NCBI GenBank assembly: GCA_028284765.1
Contig: JANQRA010000003.1
Coordinates: 62,001 to 126,000 of the forward strand
Length of the DNA stretch: 64,000 nt
Source of the DNA: Acidimicrobiia bacterium
GTDB taxonomy: Bacteria > Actinomycetota > Acidimicrobiia > Spongiisociales > ZC4RG35
Reading direction: 5' to 3'
A program made the position numbers and the translations under genes. A model generated the notes under the pieces. The model did no database searches. It was not told where the DNA came from and saw nothing but the letters and a program-made list of their open reading frames with translations. Within the stretch, counting starts at the first letter, position 1. Every line of letters starts with the position of its first letter. Positions 7,362 through 15,878 of the stretch are shown piece after piece.

Positions 7362-8573
7362 ATGGCCAGCTACATCGTGCGGAGGCTCCTATCTGGGCTC
7401 CTGACGCTGTTTCTGTTCATGACGCTTCTCTTCTTCGCGATGAACGCCCTACTGCCAGGGGACTACGTCAGTTCCCTTGGCCCCATGACTGCGGACGATG
7501 CCAACGCCGCCAGGGAGGCATTGGGACTCAATCGCCCCCTATTCGAGCAGTATTTTGATTGGCTCGGGTCTGTGGCGACGTTCGACCTGGGGACCAGCTT
7601 CTCTACCAGGGTCTCGGTGTGGGAGACGATTCGGCTCTCCATGTCTGCGACCGTCGTGGTCCTGACTGTGGGTCTCGGGCTGGCCTTCGTGCTCGGGGGA
7701 TGGCTCGGCCGTGTGTCCGGGTACAAGGGCTCCAGTTTCGGGGTCGGTTCGTTGACATTCGTGGCCATTCTCTGCCTTACGCTGTTTCCGCCAGCCCTAG
7801 CCGTTGCGATGGAACAGCGAGTGAAGGGGGTTACCGGCTGGTTCGGGCTCGGTGACTTCGGTTCTGTCGACTACGGAGCCTTCGTCGATGTGACTCCCGC
7901 CGGGGTGCTGTGGCGGGTCTTTTTCGTCTTCGTTGCGACTTCCATCCTGCTCTGGGTCGTGGAGTCTCTGGTCTTCCGTCTGACCCGACGCCGATTGCCA
8001 CGATGGGTGTTTCTCGTGGCGATGGTCGCCATACCACTCCTGATCTGGAGTTGGCTCGGGATCGCCGACCGGGTCATCGATCTCGCCGGTGCGATGTCAC
8101 TGTTGATCGTGGCCGTTGTCATCCTCACTTTCGGCGAGATTCAGTTGGTCACCCGGGCAGCCATGGATGACGTGATGATGGAGGACTATGTGATGGTCGC
8201 CAGGGCCAAAGGTCTTCCGGAGAGCCAGGTGCGTGATCGCCACGCTGCTCGGACGGCGTTATTGCCGGTGCTTTCCCGTTTCGCCGTGGCGATTCCCTAT
8301 TTCCTGACAGGTCTGGTCATTCTTGAAGTTGTTTTTGGTGGCACCCAGGGAGCCGCCGGTCTTCAGATTGTCGGAACGGTGCAGCGAATCAACGCACCCG
8401 CGGGTCTGGGAAGCCTCCTCTTCGGTGCGCTCGGTACGCAGGACTATCCGCTGCTCATTGGAGCGATGGTGGTAGTTGGGATACTGACACTGCTCATTCG
8501 GATCGTGCTCGACGTCGTACATGCTGCCCTCGATCCCCGTATCCGTTTCTCGGCTGGAGAGGAGCCAGCATGA
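7362..8573 (+). CDS. ABC transporter permease, DppB/OppB-like, with inserted membrane region
   Basis: A 403-residue inner-membrane permease. The N-terminus MASYIVRRLLSGLLTLFLFMTLLFFAMN and the cytoplasmic EAA loop (EDYVMVARAKGLPESQVRDRHAARTALLP, about residue 275-303) are typical of peptide/nickel-type permeases. Family members are usually about 310-340 residues. Here an extra segment of about 80 residues with two or three hydrophobic stretches (about 155-250) sits before the EAA loop. The next permease overlaps it at ATGA. No ATPase or binding-protein gene is nearby, so the substrate is unknown. Confidence 0.8.
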   Translation: MASYIVRRLLSGLLTLFLFMTLLFFAMNALLPGDYVSSLGPMTADDANAAREALGLNRPLFEQYFDWLGSVATFDLGTSFSTRVSVWETIRLSMSATVVVLTVGLGLAFVLGGWLGRVSGYKGSSFGVGSLTFVAILCLTLFPPALAVAMEQRVKGVTGWFGLGDFGSVDYGAFVDVTPAGVLWRVFFVFVATSILLWVVESLVFRLTRRRLPRWVFLVAMVAIPLLIWSWLGIADRVIDLAGAMSLLIVAVVILTFGEIQLVTRAAMDDVMMEDYVMVARAKGLPESQVRDRHAARTALLPVLSRFAVAIPYFLTGLVILEVVFGGTQGAAGLQIVGTVQRINAPAGLGSLLFGALGTQDYPLLIGAMVVVGILTLLIRIVLDVVHAALDPRIRFSAGEEPA

Positions 8574-9646
8574 GGTCGAGAAACCTCTTCGCACCGGACG
8601 GGCCAGTTCGGATCTTCTTCCGTAACCCCCTTGCAGTGGTGGGTCTGACGATCATCGTCATCTTTGCCCTGATGGTGGTGATTCACCCTCTGCTGATGAA
8701 CACACTCTGGGCAGGGGAGGAGTTGATTTACGACCCAGTCTTTGGGAACGACGCTCCCATCGTTGAACTCGTGGTCGTCGAGGAGGTCACGGACCCCACT
8801 CGTGAGATCGAATTGATCGAAGCTCGAATCAGGGACATCACCTCGAATCTCGGCGATGTAAAAGAGTTCCGGATTCAACCGGCGCCGCCGTCCGGCACCC
8901 ACTGGTTCGGCACTGACGTGTTTGGGCGTGACGTGTTTTCGATGGTGCTTTATGGAGCATGGCCCAGTTTCGTGGTTGGACTTTCGGCGGCAGTTGTCGC
9001 TGCCATCGTCGCAGTGATCATGTCCGTTGCTTCTGCAACGTTCGGCGGTAGGACCGATCGGACCCTGTCTCGGGTATCGGATGTTCTCCTGCTCATCCCT
9101 GCCCCGCTCGCGATGATCATCCTCGCCGGAGGCTCGACCGGGGACTTCCTGACACCTCTCAACTTCGGTATGACCTACGGGCTGCTCGCAGGGGCGAGCA
9201 CCGCGGCGATTGTCCTGCGCTCGCATGCTCTCTCGACTGCGCAACGCCCCTTCATCGACGCCGCTCGGGTCAGTGGTGCCCGGGGCTGGTATCTGGCTCG
9301 CAAGCATCTGATACCCCACATGATCCCGCTTGCGGCGGTGACCATGGTGTCGGCCGTTGTCGGCGCAGTGGTGGCCCACGGCTTCGCGTCTTGGCTTGCT
9401 TACAGCGATGAGCTTTCGAATTGGGGAGCCATCATGTTCACCGCAATCGGGTTCGCCTCACTTCAGGGAACCCTCGCCTGGAATGTCCTAATTGCTGGTG
9501 CTGCCGCGATATCGCTCTTCTGCGCAGGCTTCTACCTCGTTTCGCTCGGCCTCAAAGATGTCGCTTTCCGCGGCAGCGAAGAGCGTCGTCAGCGGCCCGG
9601 TTGGGTGCGCCGACGGGAGAATCGAAACGTAGGCTCTCTCGTCTGA
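8570..9646 (+). CDS. ABC transporter permease, DppC/OppC-like
   Basis: A 358-residue partner of the preceding permease, starting at an ATGA overlap. It has an N-terminal membrane segment (about 25-47), an external domain of about 55 residues, then [20 protein letters not shown], which is characteristic of DppC-type permeases. The EAA-like loop ([28 protein letters not shown]) follows at about 225-252. The external domain is rich in Glu and Val (LIYDPVFGN... [19 protein letters not shown]), which is unusual. Its stop overlaps the clpS start as TGATG, so the permeases and clpS are probably co-transcribed. Confidence 0.8.
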   Translation: MRSRNLFAPDGPVRIFFRNPLAVVGLTIIVIFALMVVIHPLLMNTLWAGEELIYDPVFGNDAPIVELVVVEEVTDPTREIELIEARIRDITSNLGDVKEFRIQPAPPSGTHWFGTDVFGRDVFSMVLYGAWPSFVVGLSAAVVAAIVAVIMSVASATFGGRTDRTLSRVSDVLLLIPAPLAMIILAGGSTGDFLTPLNFGMTYGLLAGASTAAIVLRSHALSTAQRPFIDAARVSGARGWYLARKHLIPHMIPLAAVTMVSAVVGAVVAHGFASWLAYSDELSNWGAIMFTAIGFASLQGTLAWNVLIAGAAAISLFCAGFYLVSLGLKDVAFRGSEERRQRPGWVRRRENRNVGSLV

Positions 9647-9930
9647 TGGCCCAACCTGCAGCACCAGTGGTCGTCCCGGGCACCGATGACGAGATCGACA
9701 TCGACAAGCCGTGGCAGGTCGTGGTGTGGAACGACCCGGTGAACACGATGAGCTATGTGGTGTACGTCTTCCGCAAGCTGTTCGGCTATGACGAGCCAAA
9801 AGCCACCGAGCTCATGCTTGCTGTCCACAACGAGGGACGGGCCATCGTCTCGGATGGTCCGAGAGAGCAGGCAGAGCTTGACTGTTATCGACTCCACAAC
9901 CACGGTCTTTGGGCGACCTTGGAGCAATGA
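9646..9930 (+). CDS. clpS: ATP-dependent Clp protease adaptor ClpS
   Basis: A 94-residue adaptor that delivers N-degron substrates to a ClpA/ClpC unfoldase. The core signature is [44 protein letters not shown], and the N-terminal arm is flexible. The start at ATG 9646 reuses the A of the preceding TGA stop. It ends on an ATGA overlap with the DUF2017 gene, a neighbour pairing common in actinobacteria. Confidence 0.95.
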   Translation: MAQPAAPVVVPGTDDEIDIDKPWQVVVWNDPVNTMSYVVYVFRKLFGYDEPKATELMLAVHNEGRAIVSDGPREQAELDCYRLHNHGLWATLEQ

Positions 9931-10379
9931 GCCACTTCAAGGCCAAGCGGGGGAAGATCTCTGTTGTGTTCACCGAGGCGGAGAGAGTGTTCCTTGGTGA
10001 CGTGTTGCCTTTCCTCGCTTCTTTGGGTCGAAACGGGGACGATCCGGCGGCGACTCGTTTGAAGGTGCCTGTCTATCTCGACGATCCAGCTGCCAACGAT
10101 GAATGGTGGCGTCTGATGGGGGATGACCTCGAAGCCGGTCGCAAAGCTGATCGGGCCGTTTTCGAGACCTTGGTCTCAGGGGACCTGACCTTGCTCGATC
10201 TCGATCAGGCGAACGCAGTTCTTAGGGTGCTGAACGAGGCCCGACTGGCACTTGGTGCGCGACTCGGGATCGATATCGAAGAGGACTACGACGTTCTTTC
10301 CGAGGAGGGTCGGCAGGCGATGGACTATCTCGGTTGGATCCAGGAAGAGCTGATTATCGAGTTGACCAAGTCGCTCTGA
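9927..10379 (+). CDS. DUF2017 family protein
   Basis: A 150-residue helical cytosolic protein, [30 protein letters not shown] to IIELTKSL. The arrangement directly after clpS and the C-terminal segment [23 protein letters not shown] match the actinobacterial DUF2017 family, whose function is not established. Translation is coupled to clpS by ATGA. An association with Clp proteolysis is suggested only by gene order. Confidence 0.8.
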   Translation: MSHFKAKRGKISVVFTEAERVFLGDVLPFLASLGRNGDDPAATRLKVPVYLDDPAANDEWWRLMGDDLEAGRKADRAVFETLVSGDLTLLDLDQANAVLRVLNEARLALGARLGIDIEEDYDVLSEEGRQAMDYLGWIQEELIIELTKSL

Positions 10380-10412
10380 CGTCAGTTGTCGTCCGCGAGT
10401 AGGTTCGCCAGG

Positions 10413-11522
10413 ATGGCAGGTGACCGCATAGCGGGCTTCCGAAGCAAGTCAGGTTCGCTCATATCTATCTATGCGAGTCGCCCATCTCCGGGCGGGTTTC
10501 CTGCCCTTCTCAGCGAACTCACGCGATCGGTCCGAGATCGATCTGCCGACCTGGATCGATCGGCTGAGAAGAGCGCGAGGAACGATTGCGAGCGGATCAG
10601 GGCTCTCGCAGACAGATTCGAGGCCGAGGTCGCTCCGGCCTACGCAGTCTTTGCCTCGGAGCAGGACGGCCTTTTCGAAGTACAGCCGCTCGGGCATCCA
10701 ACGGCAGATGTTTCGATGCTCGGCCCCCGGCCCTACATGAGGCCCCTTCGGGCCGCCCCTCGACTGATGCGAGGAGCCCTTCTCATCGCTGACCGCCAGA
10801 ACGCACGACTGTTTGTTAGTCGTGACGGGTTCGTCGAGGAGTTGGGTGGGGGATTCGAGGCAGATATCGGCAGCCGGCGGTTCGGCGGGTTTGCCGGTTA
10901 TGAGGAGCAGAGTGTGAGAGCGAGGGCGGACGAGGCGGCGGCCAGGCTGTGGCGTGAGGCGGGGGATATGCTTCTCGCGGCTCACATGGACCGGAGGTTC
11001 GACTACTTGGCCGTCGGCTGTCATGAGCCGGATGCTGATGAGATTGCGGGGAACCTTCACCCTTACCTCTCCAGACTTCAGCGTGTCGTTTTCTCAGCCA
11101 CACCACAGAAGGTCTCTGCGCAGAGCTTGCGGGCAAAGGTGATGTCAATCGAGGGTGATCTGCGACACGCAAGGCAGTCGGCACTGGCGGGTCGGGTTTG
11201 CGACACGGGTTGGAGCGGGGGCAACGCCGTGCTTGGGCTCGCGGCAGTACTGGAGGCCGCCAACACCCAGGCCATCGACACCCTCGTGGTTGCCGGTCCG
11301 TTCAGCCGTCCCGGATCTTTGTGTGACGAATGTGGGCACCTGTCCAGGACGGGCGAGTCCTGCCCGGTCTGTGGGCACCAAATGTTCGACGTCGATGACA
11401 TCGTCGCGGCCGCGATGGACGCGACCGTGGCTGCCGGTGGAAATGTTTCGCAGATAGAGGTTGCCACTCCGCTCGACGTCGAAGGTGTTGGAGCGCTCAC
11501 CCGCTTTCCCGTCGGCGTGTAG
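10413..11522 (+). CDS. Release-factor-like protein (baeRF family) with C-terminal zinc ribbon
   Basis: A 369-residue protein. The middle segment RGALLIADRQNARLFVSRDGFVEEL is the hallmark strand-turn of bacterial homologues of archaeal/eukaryotic eRF1 (baeRF). The later DTLVVAGPFSRPG region leads into a zinc ribbon, CDECGHLSRTGESCPVCGH (about 313-331), then a terminal alpha/beta segment. Such proteins are predicted to act at the ribosome; this is family prediction, not shown. ATG 10413 is preferred over an upstream TTG because TAGGTT (10400-10405) ends 7 nt before it. Confidence 0.75.
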   Translation: MAGDRIAGFRSKSGSLISIYASRPSPGGFPALLSELTRSVRDRSADLDRSAEKSARNDCERIRALADRFEAEVAPAYAVFASEQDGLFEVQPLGHPTADVSMLGPRPYMRPLRAAPRLMRGALLIADRQNARLFVSRDGFVEELGGGFEADIGSRRFGGFAGYEEQSVRARADEAAARLWREAGDMLLAAHMDRRFDYLAVGCHEPDADEIAGNLHPYLSRLQRVVFSATPQKVSAQSLRAKVMSIEGDLRHARQSALAGRVCDTGWSGGNAVLGLAAVLEAANTQAIDTLVVAGPFSRPGSLCDECGHLSRTGESCPVCGHQMFDVDDIVAAAMDATVAAGGNVSQIEVATPLDVEGVGALTRFPVGV

Positions 11523-11542
11523 CAACCGTTAAGTTCGCACCG

Positions 11543-12130
11543 ATGTCCGTTGCCGCGATCGTCCTTGCAGCTGGAGGCTCTCGAAGGCTGGGCCGTCCCA
11601 AGCAGGTTGAGCCTTGGGGGGACACCACTCTGCTTGGCCACGTGCTGGAACGGACCCGAGAGTTTGGAATCGACGAGATCTGGGTTGTTCTCGGTCACGA
11701 GCTGGATGTTGTCCTCGACTCCGTCGAGTCAGAAGACATCTACATCATTGAAAATCTGGAGTGGGAGGAAGGGATTGCATCGTCTCTCCGTGTGGGGTTG
11801 GACGCACTGACCAGACTCTCGAAGTGCGACTCCGCTTTGATCGTCATCGGTGACCAGCCAGCCGTCTCCGTCGACGTCGTGTCGGAGCTTCTGCGATCTC
11901 ATGCCAAGGAGGGTCGCCCGGTGACACTCCCCAAGTACCGGTACACATGGGGAAACCCTGTGGTCGTCGATCGGTCGCTTTGGCCGCGTCTCATGTCGCT
12001 AGAGGGAGACGAGGGTGCCAAACGTCTGTGGCAGGCTCACCCGGACTGGGTGAACGAGGTGTGGTTCGCTGACCAGGTCCCCAGGGACGTTGACACCGAA
12101 GCTGACGTGATCGAGCTGCGGCCACGCTAG
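11543..12130 (+). CDS. MobA/MocA-like nucleotidyltransferase
   Basis: A 195-residue NTP transferase. The N-terminal loop AAIVLAAGGSRRLGRPKQ binds nucleotide, ALIVIGDQPAVSVDVV holds the metal-binding Asp, and GNPVVVDRSLWPRL with GDEGAKRL completes the MocA-type pattern. Family members transfer CMP or GMP to molybdopterin. The molybdoenzyme at 48.3 kb would be one client, but no other molybdenum gene is nearby, and FbiD-like transferases are related. TAAGTT (11530-11535) ends 7 nt before the ATG. Confidence 0.8.
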   Translation: MSVAAIVLAAGGSRRLGRPKQVEPWGDTTLLGHVLERTREFGIDEIWVVLGHELDVVLDSVESEDIYIIENLEWEEGIASSLRVGLDALTRLSKCDSALIVIGDQPAVSVDVVSELLRSHAKEGRPVTLPKYRYTWGNPVVVDRSLWPRLMSLEGDEGAKRLWQAHPDWVNEVWFADQVPRDVDTEADVIELRPR

Positions 12131-12188
12131 GCCGGATGACGATGGCCCGATTTGTCTATATTCGATTTCCCGTTCGGTCGATGAAGAG

Positions 12189-12602
12189 ATGGGAGTGATG
12201 GCACGGATCGATCAAGTCGCTGGTATCGAGCACCGTGATGCCACGAAGCTGCGAAAGGCAGGTGTGCGCACGAGCAAGGCTCTCATCGAACAGGCGTCGA
12301 CACGTCGCGGGAGAACGGCTCTTTCCAAGAAGACTGGGCTCGCCCCGAAGGACCTACACCTCTGGGTGCATCATGCGGATTTGCTGCGAGTCAAGGGTGT
12401 GGGGGCTGAGTATGCGGGCCTTCTCGCAGAGGCAGGAGTGGACACGCTGAGGGATCTTCGTCGGAGAAACCCAACAGCGCTGCTTGCGAAGATCATCGGT
12501 ATGAACGGCTCCGCTCGAGTGGTCGACCGGCTCCCCACAGAGGGAATGGTCGAAGGCTGGATTGCGGCCGCCTCGGACCTTGAGCCGAGCATCACCACCT
12601 GA
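12189..12602 (+). CDS. DUF4332 helix-hairpin-helix protein
   Basis: A 137-residue protein with two helix-hairpin-helix-like repeats, IDQVAGIEHRDATKLRKAGVRT and LLRVKGVGAEYAGLLAEAGVDT, matching DUF4332. The fold suggests nucleic-acid binding, but no function is known. The start is uncertain: ATG 12189 follows GAAGAG, while ATG 12198 would remove three residues. TATATT at 12157-12162 is a likely -10 for a short-leader transcript. Confidence 0.75.
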   Translation: MGVMARIDQVAGIEHRDATKLRKAGVRTSKALIEQASTRRGRTALSKKTGLAPKDLHLWVHHADLLRVKGVGAEYAGLLAEAGVDTLRDLRRRNPTALLAKIIGMNGSARVVDRLPTEGMVEGWIAAASDLEPSITT

Positions 12603-12621
12603 GGTCAAAGTCGTCCAACCA

Positions 12622-12649
12622 AAAACGGGGCCCCGAAGGGCCCCGTTTT
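12622..12649. terminator. Bidirectional rho-independent terminator
   Basis: A 12-bp perfect stem, AAAACGGGGCCC (12622-12633) and GGGCCCCGTTTT (12638-12649), closes a CGAA tetraloop. The T-run on the right and A-run on the left let it terminate both the DUF4332 gene and the leftward HBHA-like operon, which converge here. It is the clearest terminator in the window. Confidence 0.9.
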
Positions 12650-12667
12650 CTGTGAGGAGGAGTGAGC

Positions 12668-13198
12668 TCAGGAAGCCTTTGACTTCGCTGTGCTCGTCTT
12701 GGCAGCCGTGGACGACTTGGTCGTCTTGGCAGCCGAAGTCTTTGACGCCGTGGTCTTGGCGGCTGGCTTCTTTGCAGCCGGCTTCTTGGCGGACGTGGTC
12801 TTCGCAGCTGGCTTCTTAGCGGCCGTGGTCTTCGCGGCCGGCTTCTTTTCAGCTGTGGTCTTGGCGGCTGGCTTCTTTGCAGCCTCTTCCGGACGGAAGG
12901 ACTGACGCCAGGTCGCCAACATGTCTTCAAGCTGGTCGCGCAGCTTCGTGACTTGCTCCTTAGCCTGATCGAGGTCGACTTTGGCAGTCACCTGATCGAC
13001 GACCTTGCCGTCGCTGATCTTGGCAACGACCTTCTCGCCCTCGACGGCCCACTCGTCGATCGCCTTATTGGCAACGTCGGTGTAGGTGGAGGTCTCTTCT
13101 GTGACCTTGCCTTTGATGGTGTTGACCTGCTCGCCAACCTTCTTCGCGGCGACCACTGGTGCGCCGACAGCGGCGTAGAGAACGCTCTTTGCCTGCAT
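12668..13198 (-). CDS. HBHA-like protein with a Lys/Ala/Pro-rich tail
   Basis: A 176-residue protein. The N-terminal 108 residues form a helical, partly coiled-coil region (AAVGAPVVAAKKVGEQVNT... EQVTKLRDQLEDMLATWRQSF). The last 65 residues are repeats of KKPAAKTT-type units ending TAKSKAS. This matches mycobacterial heparin-binding haemagglutinin and histone-H1-like tails, which bind sulfated glycans or DNA. There is no signal peptide. GGAG lies 9 nt before the ATG. It follows the XRE gene closely, as hbhA (Rv0475) follows Rv0474 in Mycobacterium tuberculosis. Confidence 0.75.
   Translation of the reverse strand: MQAKSVLYAAVGAPVVAAKKVGEQVNTIKGKVTEETSTYTDVANKAIDEWAVEGEKVVAKISDGKVVDQVTAKVDLDQAKEQVTKLRDQLEDMLATWRQSFRPEEAAKKPAAKTTAEKKPAAKTTAAKKPAAKTTSAKKPAAKKPAAKTTASKTSAAKTTKSSTAAKTSTAKSKAS
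12740..12885 (-). repeat. Degenerate tandem repeats encoding KKPAAKTT units
   Basis: About five imperfect units of roughly 24-30 bp (pattern GGCTTCTT... GTGGTCTT on the plus strand) encode the basic tail of the HBHA-like protein. The units differ at many third positions, so they look old. Copy number is likely to vary between strains. Confidence 0.65.
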
Positions 13199-13204
13199 TT
13201 CGAT

Positions 13205-13570
13205 TTACTCCGTTTCGCTTTCTTGTTCTGACCCGTTGGATTGGACCAAAGCTCTATACATGTCGAGCAGCACCTTCTTCTGCTCGCCGTTGAGGCGCTC
13301 GTCTGATTCGATCGCCTCGAACACCGATGGCGGAGGCAACTCCTCGTCGATCAGTCCCGCTCTCTTGTAGAGAGAGTTGGACGAGATCTCGAGTGCTCGT
13401 GAGAGATTCTTCAGAATCTCGGCCGAAGGCTTGCGAATGCCCCTTTCGATTTGGCTGAGGTACGGGTTTGAGATCCCCGATTTTTCGGCCAGTCTTCGAA
13501 GGGAGAGATTCGCTCGCTCTCGCTGGGATCTGATGAAATCACCCAGCTCACTCTGCTTGCTCTCGTTCAC
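13205..13570 (-). CDS. XRE-family transcriptional regulator
   Basis: A 121-residue protein. The N-terminal HTH is IRSQRERANLSLRRLAEKSGISNPYLSQIERGIRKPSAEILKNLSRALEIS, about residues 14-64. A helical tail ends in an acidic segment. GTG 13570 is chosen because TATGCT (13584-13579) ends 8 nt before it and TTGCAA lies 18 bp further upstream. An upstream TTG at 13579 would begin inside that hexamer. It probably controls itself and the HBHA-like gene 6 bp downstream. GCAAGC/GCAAGG repeats in the promoter are candidate binding sites. Confidence 0.85.
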   Translation of the reverse strand: MNESKQSELGDFIRSQRERANLSLRRLAEKSGISNPYLSQIERGIRKPSAEILKNLSRALEISSNSLYKRAGLIDEELPPPSVFEAIESDERLNGEQKKVLLDMYRALVQSNGSEQESETE

Positions 13571-13575
13571 CTGCT

Positions 13576-13624
13576 GCAAGCATACAGCAAGCTGCTAACT
13601 ATTGCAAGCGCTTTGCTAGCAAGG
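13576..13624 (-). promoter_or_regulatory. XRE promoter with repeated GCAAG motifs
   Basis: GCAAGC occurs at 13576, 13587 and 13604, and GCAAGG at 13619, with spacings of 11, 17 and 15 bp. They overlap the reverse-strand TTGCAA (13608-13603) and TATGCT (13584-13579) promoter elements. Repetition over a promoter next to an HTH gene suggests autoregulation, which is not proven. Confidence 0.45.
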
Positions 13625-13641
13625 TTCTAAACCCTTCGCGA

Positions 13642-14364
13642 TCAGGCGATGTCGGCGTTGAAGAGCCGACCAACGCCCCATGCAATCGCACCACCGACAC
13701 CGGCGACCACGAGGTTCTCCAGTCCTGATCTGAGCCAAAAGGTCTTTGCAACTCTGGCTTTGACCATGCCGACAATGAACAAACCGATTGCGGTCAAGGC
13801 GGTCGCGAGGAGGAGGGCCGTCTGCGGGTCATCGAACAGGACGAAGGGAAGGATCGAAGTCAACGAGCCGACCATGAACAGCAGCCCGGAGGCGGCCATA
13901 GCCAGGAAAGGTGACCGCCTCTCCGAGTCGACAACACCAAACTCGAGGGCGGCCATCGCGTTGAGGATTGCCTCGTCATTGTCTTCAAAGGCTGCAATGA
14001 CCCCCGGCAGATCTTCCGAACGGACACCCATCTCGGTGAAGTAGTCCCGCAGTTGGTCGATCTCCATTTCCCGGTAGTCCCGGATGTGGGTGCGTTCCAG
14101 AGTCAGTTCTGCCTCGAACACCTCTTCTTGTGACTTGGTCGCCAGGTACTCACCGGCGGCCATGGAGGCGCTTCCTGCGATGGCACCAGCGACGGCGGTC
14201 AGCAGGACCTGGCCGGTGTCGAGCCCGCCACTGACCACGGCAACCACAAGGAGGAACGTCGAGACAAGTCCGTCGTTGACTCCCAGGATGATGTCCCGCC
14301 AGTACTGCCTGCTTTCCCCGATGTGAGGCTCGTACCCGGGCGGGTGGTCGTGGTCCTGGGTCAT
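13642..14364 (-). CDS. VIT1/CCC1-family Fe2+/Mn2+ transporter
   Basis: A 240-residue membrane protein. YWRDIILGVNDGLVSTFLLVVAVVSGG begins the first membrane helix with the conserved ND pair. AGSASMAAGEYLATKSQEEVFEAEL carries the conserved Met and Glu residues before a cytoplasmic helical metal-binding domain (about 75-145), and three helices follow. Relatives export or sequester ferrous iron or manganese. TACCAT (14378-14373) ends 8 nt before the ATG, so the mRNA is probably leaderless. Confidence 0.85.
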   Translation of the reverse strand: MTQDHDHPPGYEPHIGESRQYWRDIILGVNDGLVSTFLLVVAVVSGGLDTGQVLLTAVAGAIAGSASMAAGEYLATKSQEEVFEAELTLERTHIRDYREMEIDQLRDYFTEMGVRSEDLPGVIAAFEDNDEAILNAMAALEFGVVDSERRSPFLAMAASGLLFMVGSLTSILPFVLFDDPQTALLLATALTAIGLFIVGMVKARVAKTFWLRSGLENLVVAGVGGAIAWGVGRLFNADIA

Positions 14365-14422
14365 GGTGGCCGATGGTAGACGGTTGGTTTCGGCGCACCG
14401 CTAGCCTGATGTGCCCCACCCA

Positions 14423-15430
14423 ATGATCATTGTCATGCATTCAGACGCGACCGAAGAAGAGGTCGAAAGCGTTGTAGAGCGTCTTCAGTCCTTCGGGGCA
14501 GAAGTGAGCGTTTCTACCGAAGACGGTCGCACCCTTGTCAACGGCTCCATCGAGACCCTTCTTCAGAATGAAGCGCCGTGGGACTCCTTTCCCGGAGTGG
14601 AGATGGTGATGCCTGTGGTCCGTGGGGGACGACGGGTGGGCCGGGAGTTCAAGTCGGCGAACACGGCGGTAGTGGTTGGCAATGCGATGATCGGCGACGG
14701 CGAACTCGCCGTCATTGCGGGACCGTGCGCTGTCGAGTCACGTGATCAATTGATTGACACGGCTCGGGCCGTTGCTTCGACAGGTGCCACGATCCTTCGA
14801 GGCGACGCCTTCAAACCCAGAACCTCTCCCTATACCTTCCAGGGTCTTGGCAAAGCGGGGCTCGAGATCTTGGCCGAGGCCAGAGATCTGACCGGTCTCC
14901 CGTTTGTTGCCGAGGTCATAGATCCGAGAGACGTGGAGCTCGTCTCTGCATATGCAGACATGCTCCGCATCGGCACTCGCAACATGTCGAACCATGCTCT
15001 GCTCAAGGAAGTCGGCCGCCAACCGAAGCCCGTCCTACTGAAGCGTGGTCGAGCCGCAACGGTTGAGGAGTGGATCGACGCCGCTGAGTACGTCCATAGC
15101 GAAGGAAACCCGAACATCGTCCTCGTCGAGCGTGGGATCAGAGGTTTCGACAGCTCGGCGCGAAACACTCTCGACATCACGGCGGTGCCTGTTGCGCAGG
15201 GGATAACCCATCTGCCAGTCATGGTCGACCCGTCACATGCTGCAGGCCGGAAGGACCTAGTTGCCGCTCTAGCGAGAGCAGCAGTCGCCGTCGGCGCCGA
15301 CGGTGTGATGATCGATGTGCACCCCAATCCGGAGACAGCCTTGGTCGACGGCGCCCAGGCTCTACTTCCTCAGGAGTTTGCATCCTTGATGGTCGATCTC
15401 AACGCGATCAAGGCCGTCATTCCGGAGTGA
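14423..15430 (+). CDS. aroF: 3-deoxy-7-phosphoheptulonate synthase, type I-beta
   Basis: First enzyme of the shikimate pathway (DAHP synthase). The N-terminal ferredoxin-like regulatory domain MIIVMHSDATEEEVESVVERLQ (1-70) is followed by the barrel motifs VIAGPCAVES, GDAFKPRTSPYTFQG, LRIGTRNMSNHALLKEVG, VLLKRG, MVDPSHAAG and DVHPNP. The 335-residue length fits this class. ATG 14423 is chosen over GTG 14411 because MIIVM is the usual N-terminus. The stop overlaps the RidA gene start as GTGA. Confidence 0.95.
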   Translation: MIIVMHSDATEEEVESVVERLQSFGAEVSVSTEDGRTLVNGSIETLLQNEAPWDSFPGVEMVMPVVRGGRRVGREFKSANTAVVVGNAMIGDGELAVIAGPCAVESRDQLIDTARAVASTGATILRGDAFKPRTSPYTFQGLGKAGLEILAEARDLTGLPFVAEVIDPRDVELVSAYADMLRIGTRNMSNHALLKEVGRQPKPVLLKRGRAATVEEWIDAAEYVHSEGNPNIVLVERGIRGFDSSARNTLDITAVPVAQGITHLPVMVDPSHAAGRKDLVAALARAAVAVGADGVMIDVHPNPETALVDGAQALLPQEFASLMVDLNAIKAVIPE

Positions 15431-15813
15431 ACGAAGCAGAGCTAGCCGCTGGGTTGGCAGCCACGCCTGGGTACCGATATGCGGACAAGGCGGGCAATGA
15501 GCTGGTTGTCGCAGGCCAAGTGCCTTCGGATTCTTCTGGGGTGTTGGTAGCTCCAGACGACCCCGCCGGTCAGGTCAAGTCGTGCTTGGAGAACCTGAAG
15601 ACGCTGATCTCAGTCCACGATTTCGACCTACAGGATGTGCGCCACATGACCATCTACGTTGTGGGGGACCATGCCGACCTGAGTAGGGCTTGGGATGCAA
15701 CCTGCGAATGGTGGGGCGCCGAAGTACCTCCGGCGACCCTGCTTGGTGTGTCGAGGCTTGGGTATCAACACCAGGTCGTGGAGATCGATGCACGGGTGAT
15801 CAACGAGAACTAG
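15427..15813 (+). CDS. RidA/YjgF-family protein
   Basis: A 128-residue protein with the RidA fold. Family motifs are YADKAGNELVVAGQVP, QVKSCLENLKTLISVHDFDLQDVRHMTIYV and a PPATLLGVSRLGYQHQVVEIDA tail. The usual catalytic Arg equivalent would be near the final segment, where SRLG is seen in place of the archetypal pattern, so deaminase activity is uncertain. Translation is coupled to DAHP synthase by GTGA, which is an unusual partner. Confidence 0.85.
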   Translation: MNEAELAAGLAATPGYRYADKAGNELVVAGQVPSDSSGVLVAPDDPAGQVKSCLENLKTLISVHDFDLQDVRHMTIYVVGDHADLSRAWDATCEWWGAEVPPATLLGVSRLGYQHQVVEIDARVINEN

Positions 15814-15878
15814 GGCCCTACCCGTTGGTTTGCCTGTGGAGGACTTCCGCCTGCCCGTGATCAGACAGTGTGGCGGTC

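Noticed and set aside
8444-9379. Leftward open frame of 311 codons opposite the two permeases
   Set aside because: Its His/Arg/Asp-rich translation is typical of the complement of membrane-protein genes; no family or start signal is seen.
12740-12885. CRISPR-like repeat array
   Set aside because: The repeats are in frame, degenerate, lack spacers and encode the Lys/Ala-rich tail of a protein.
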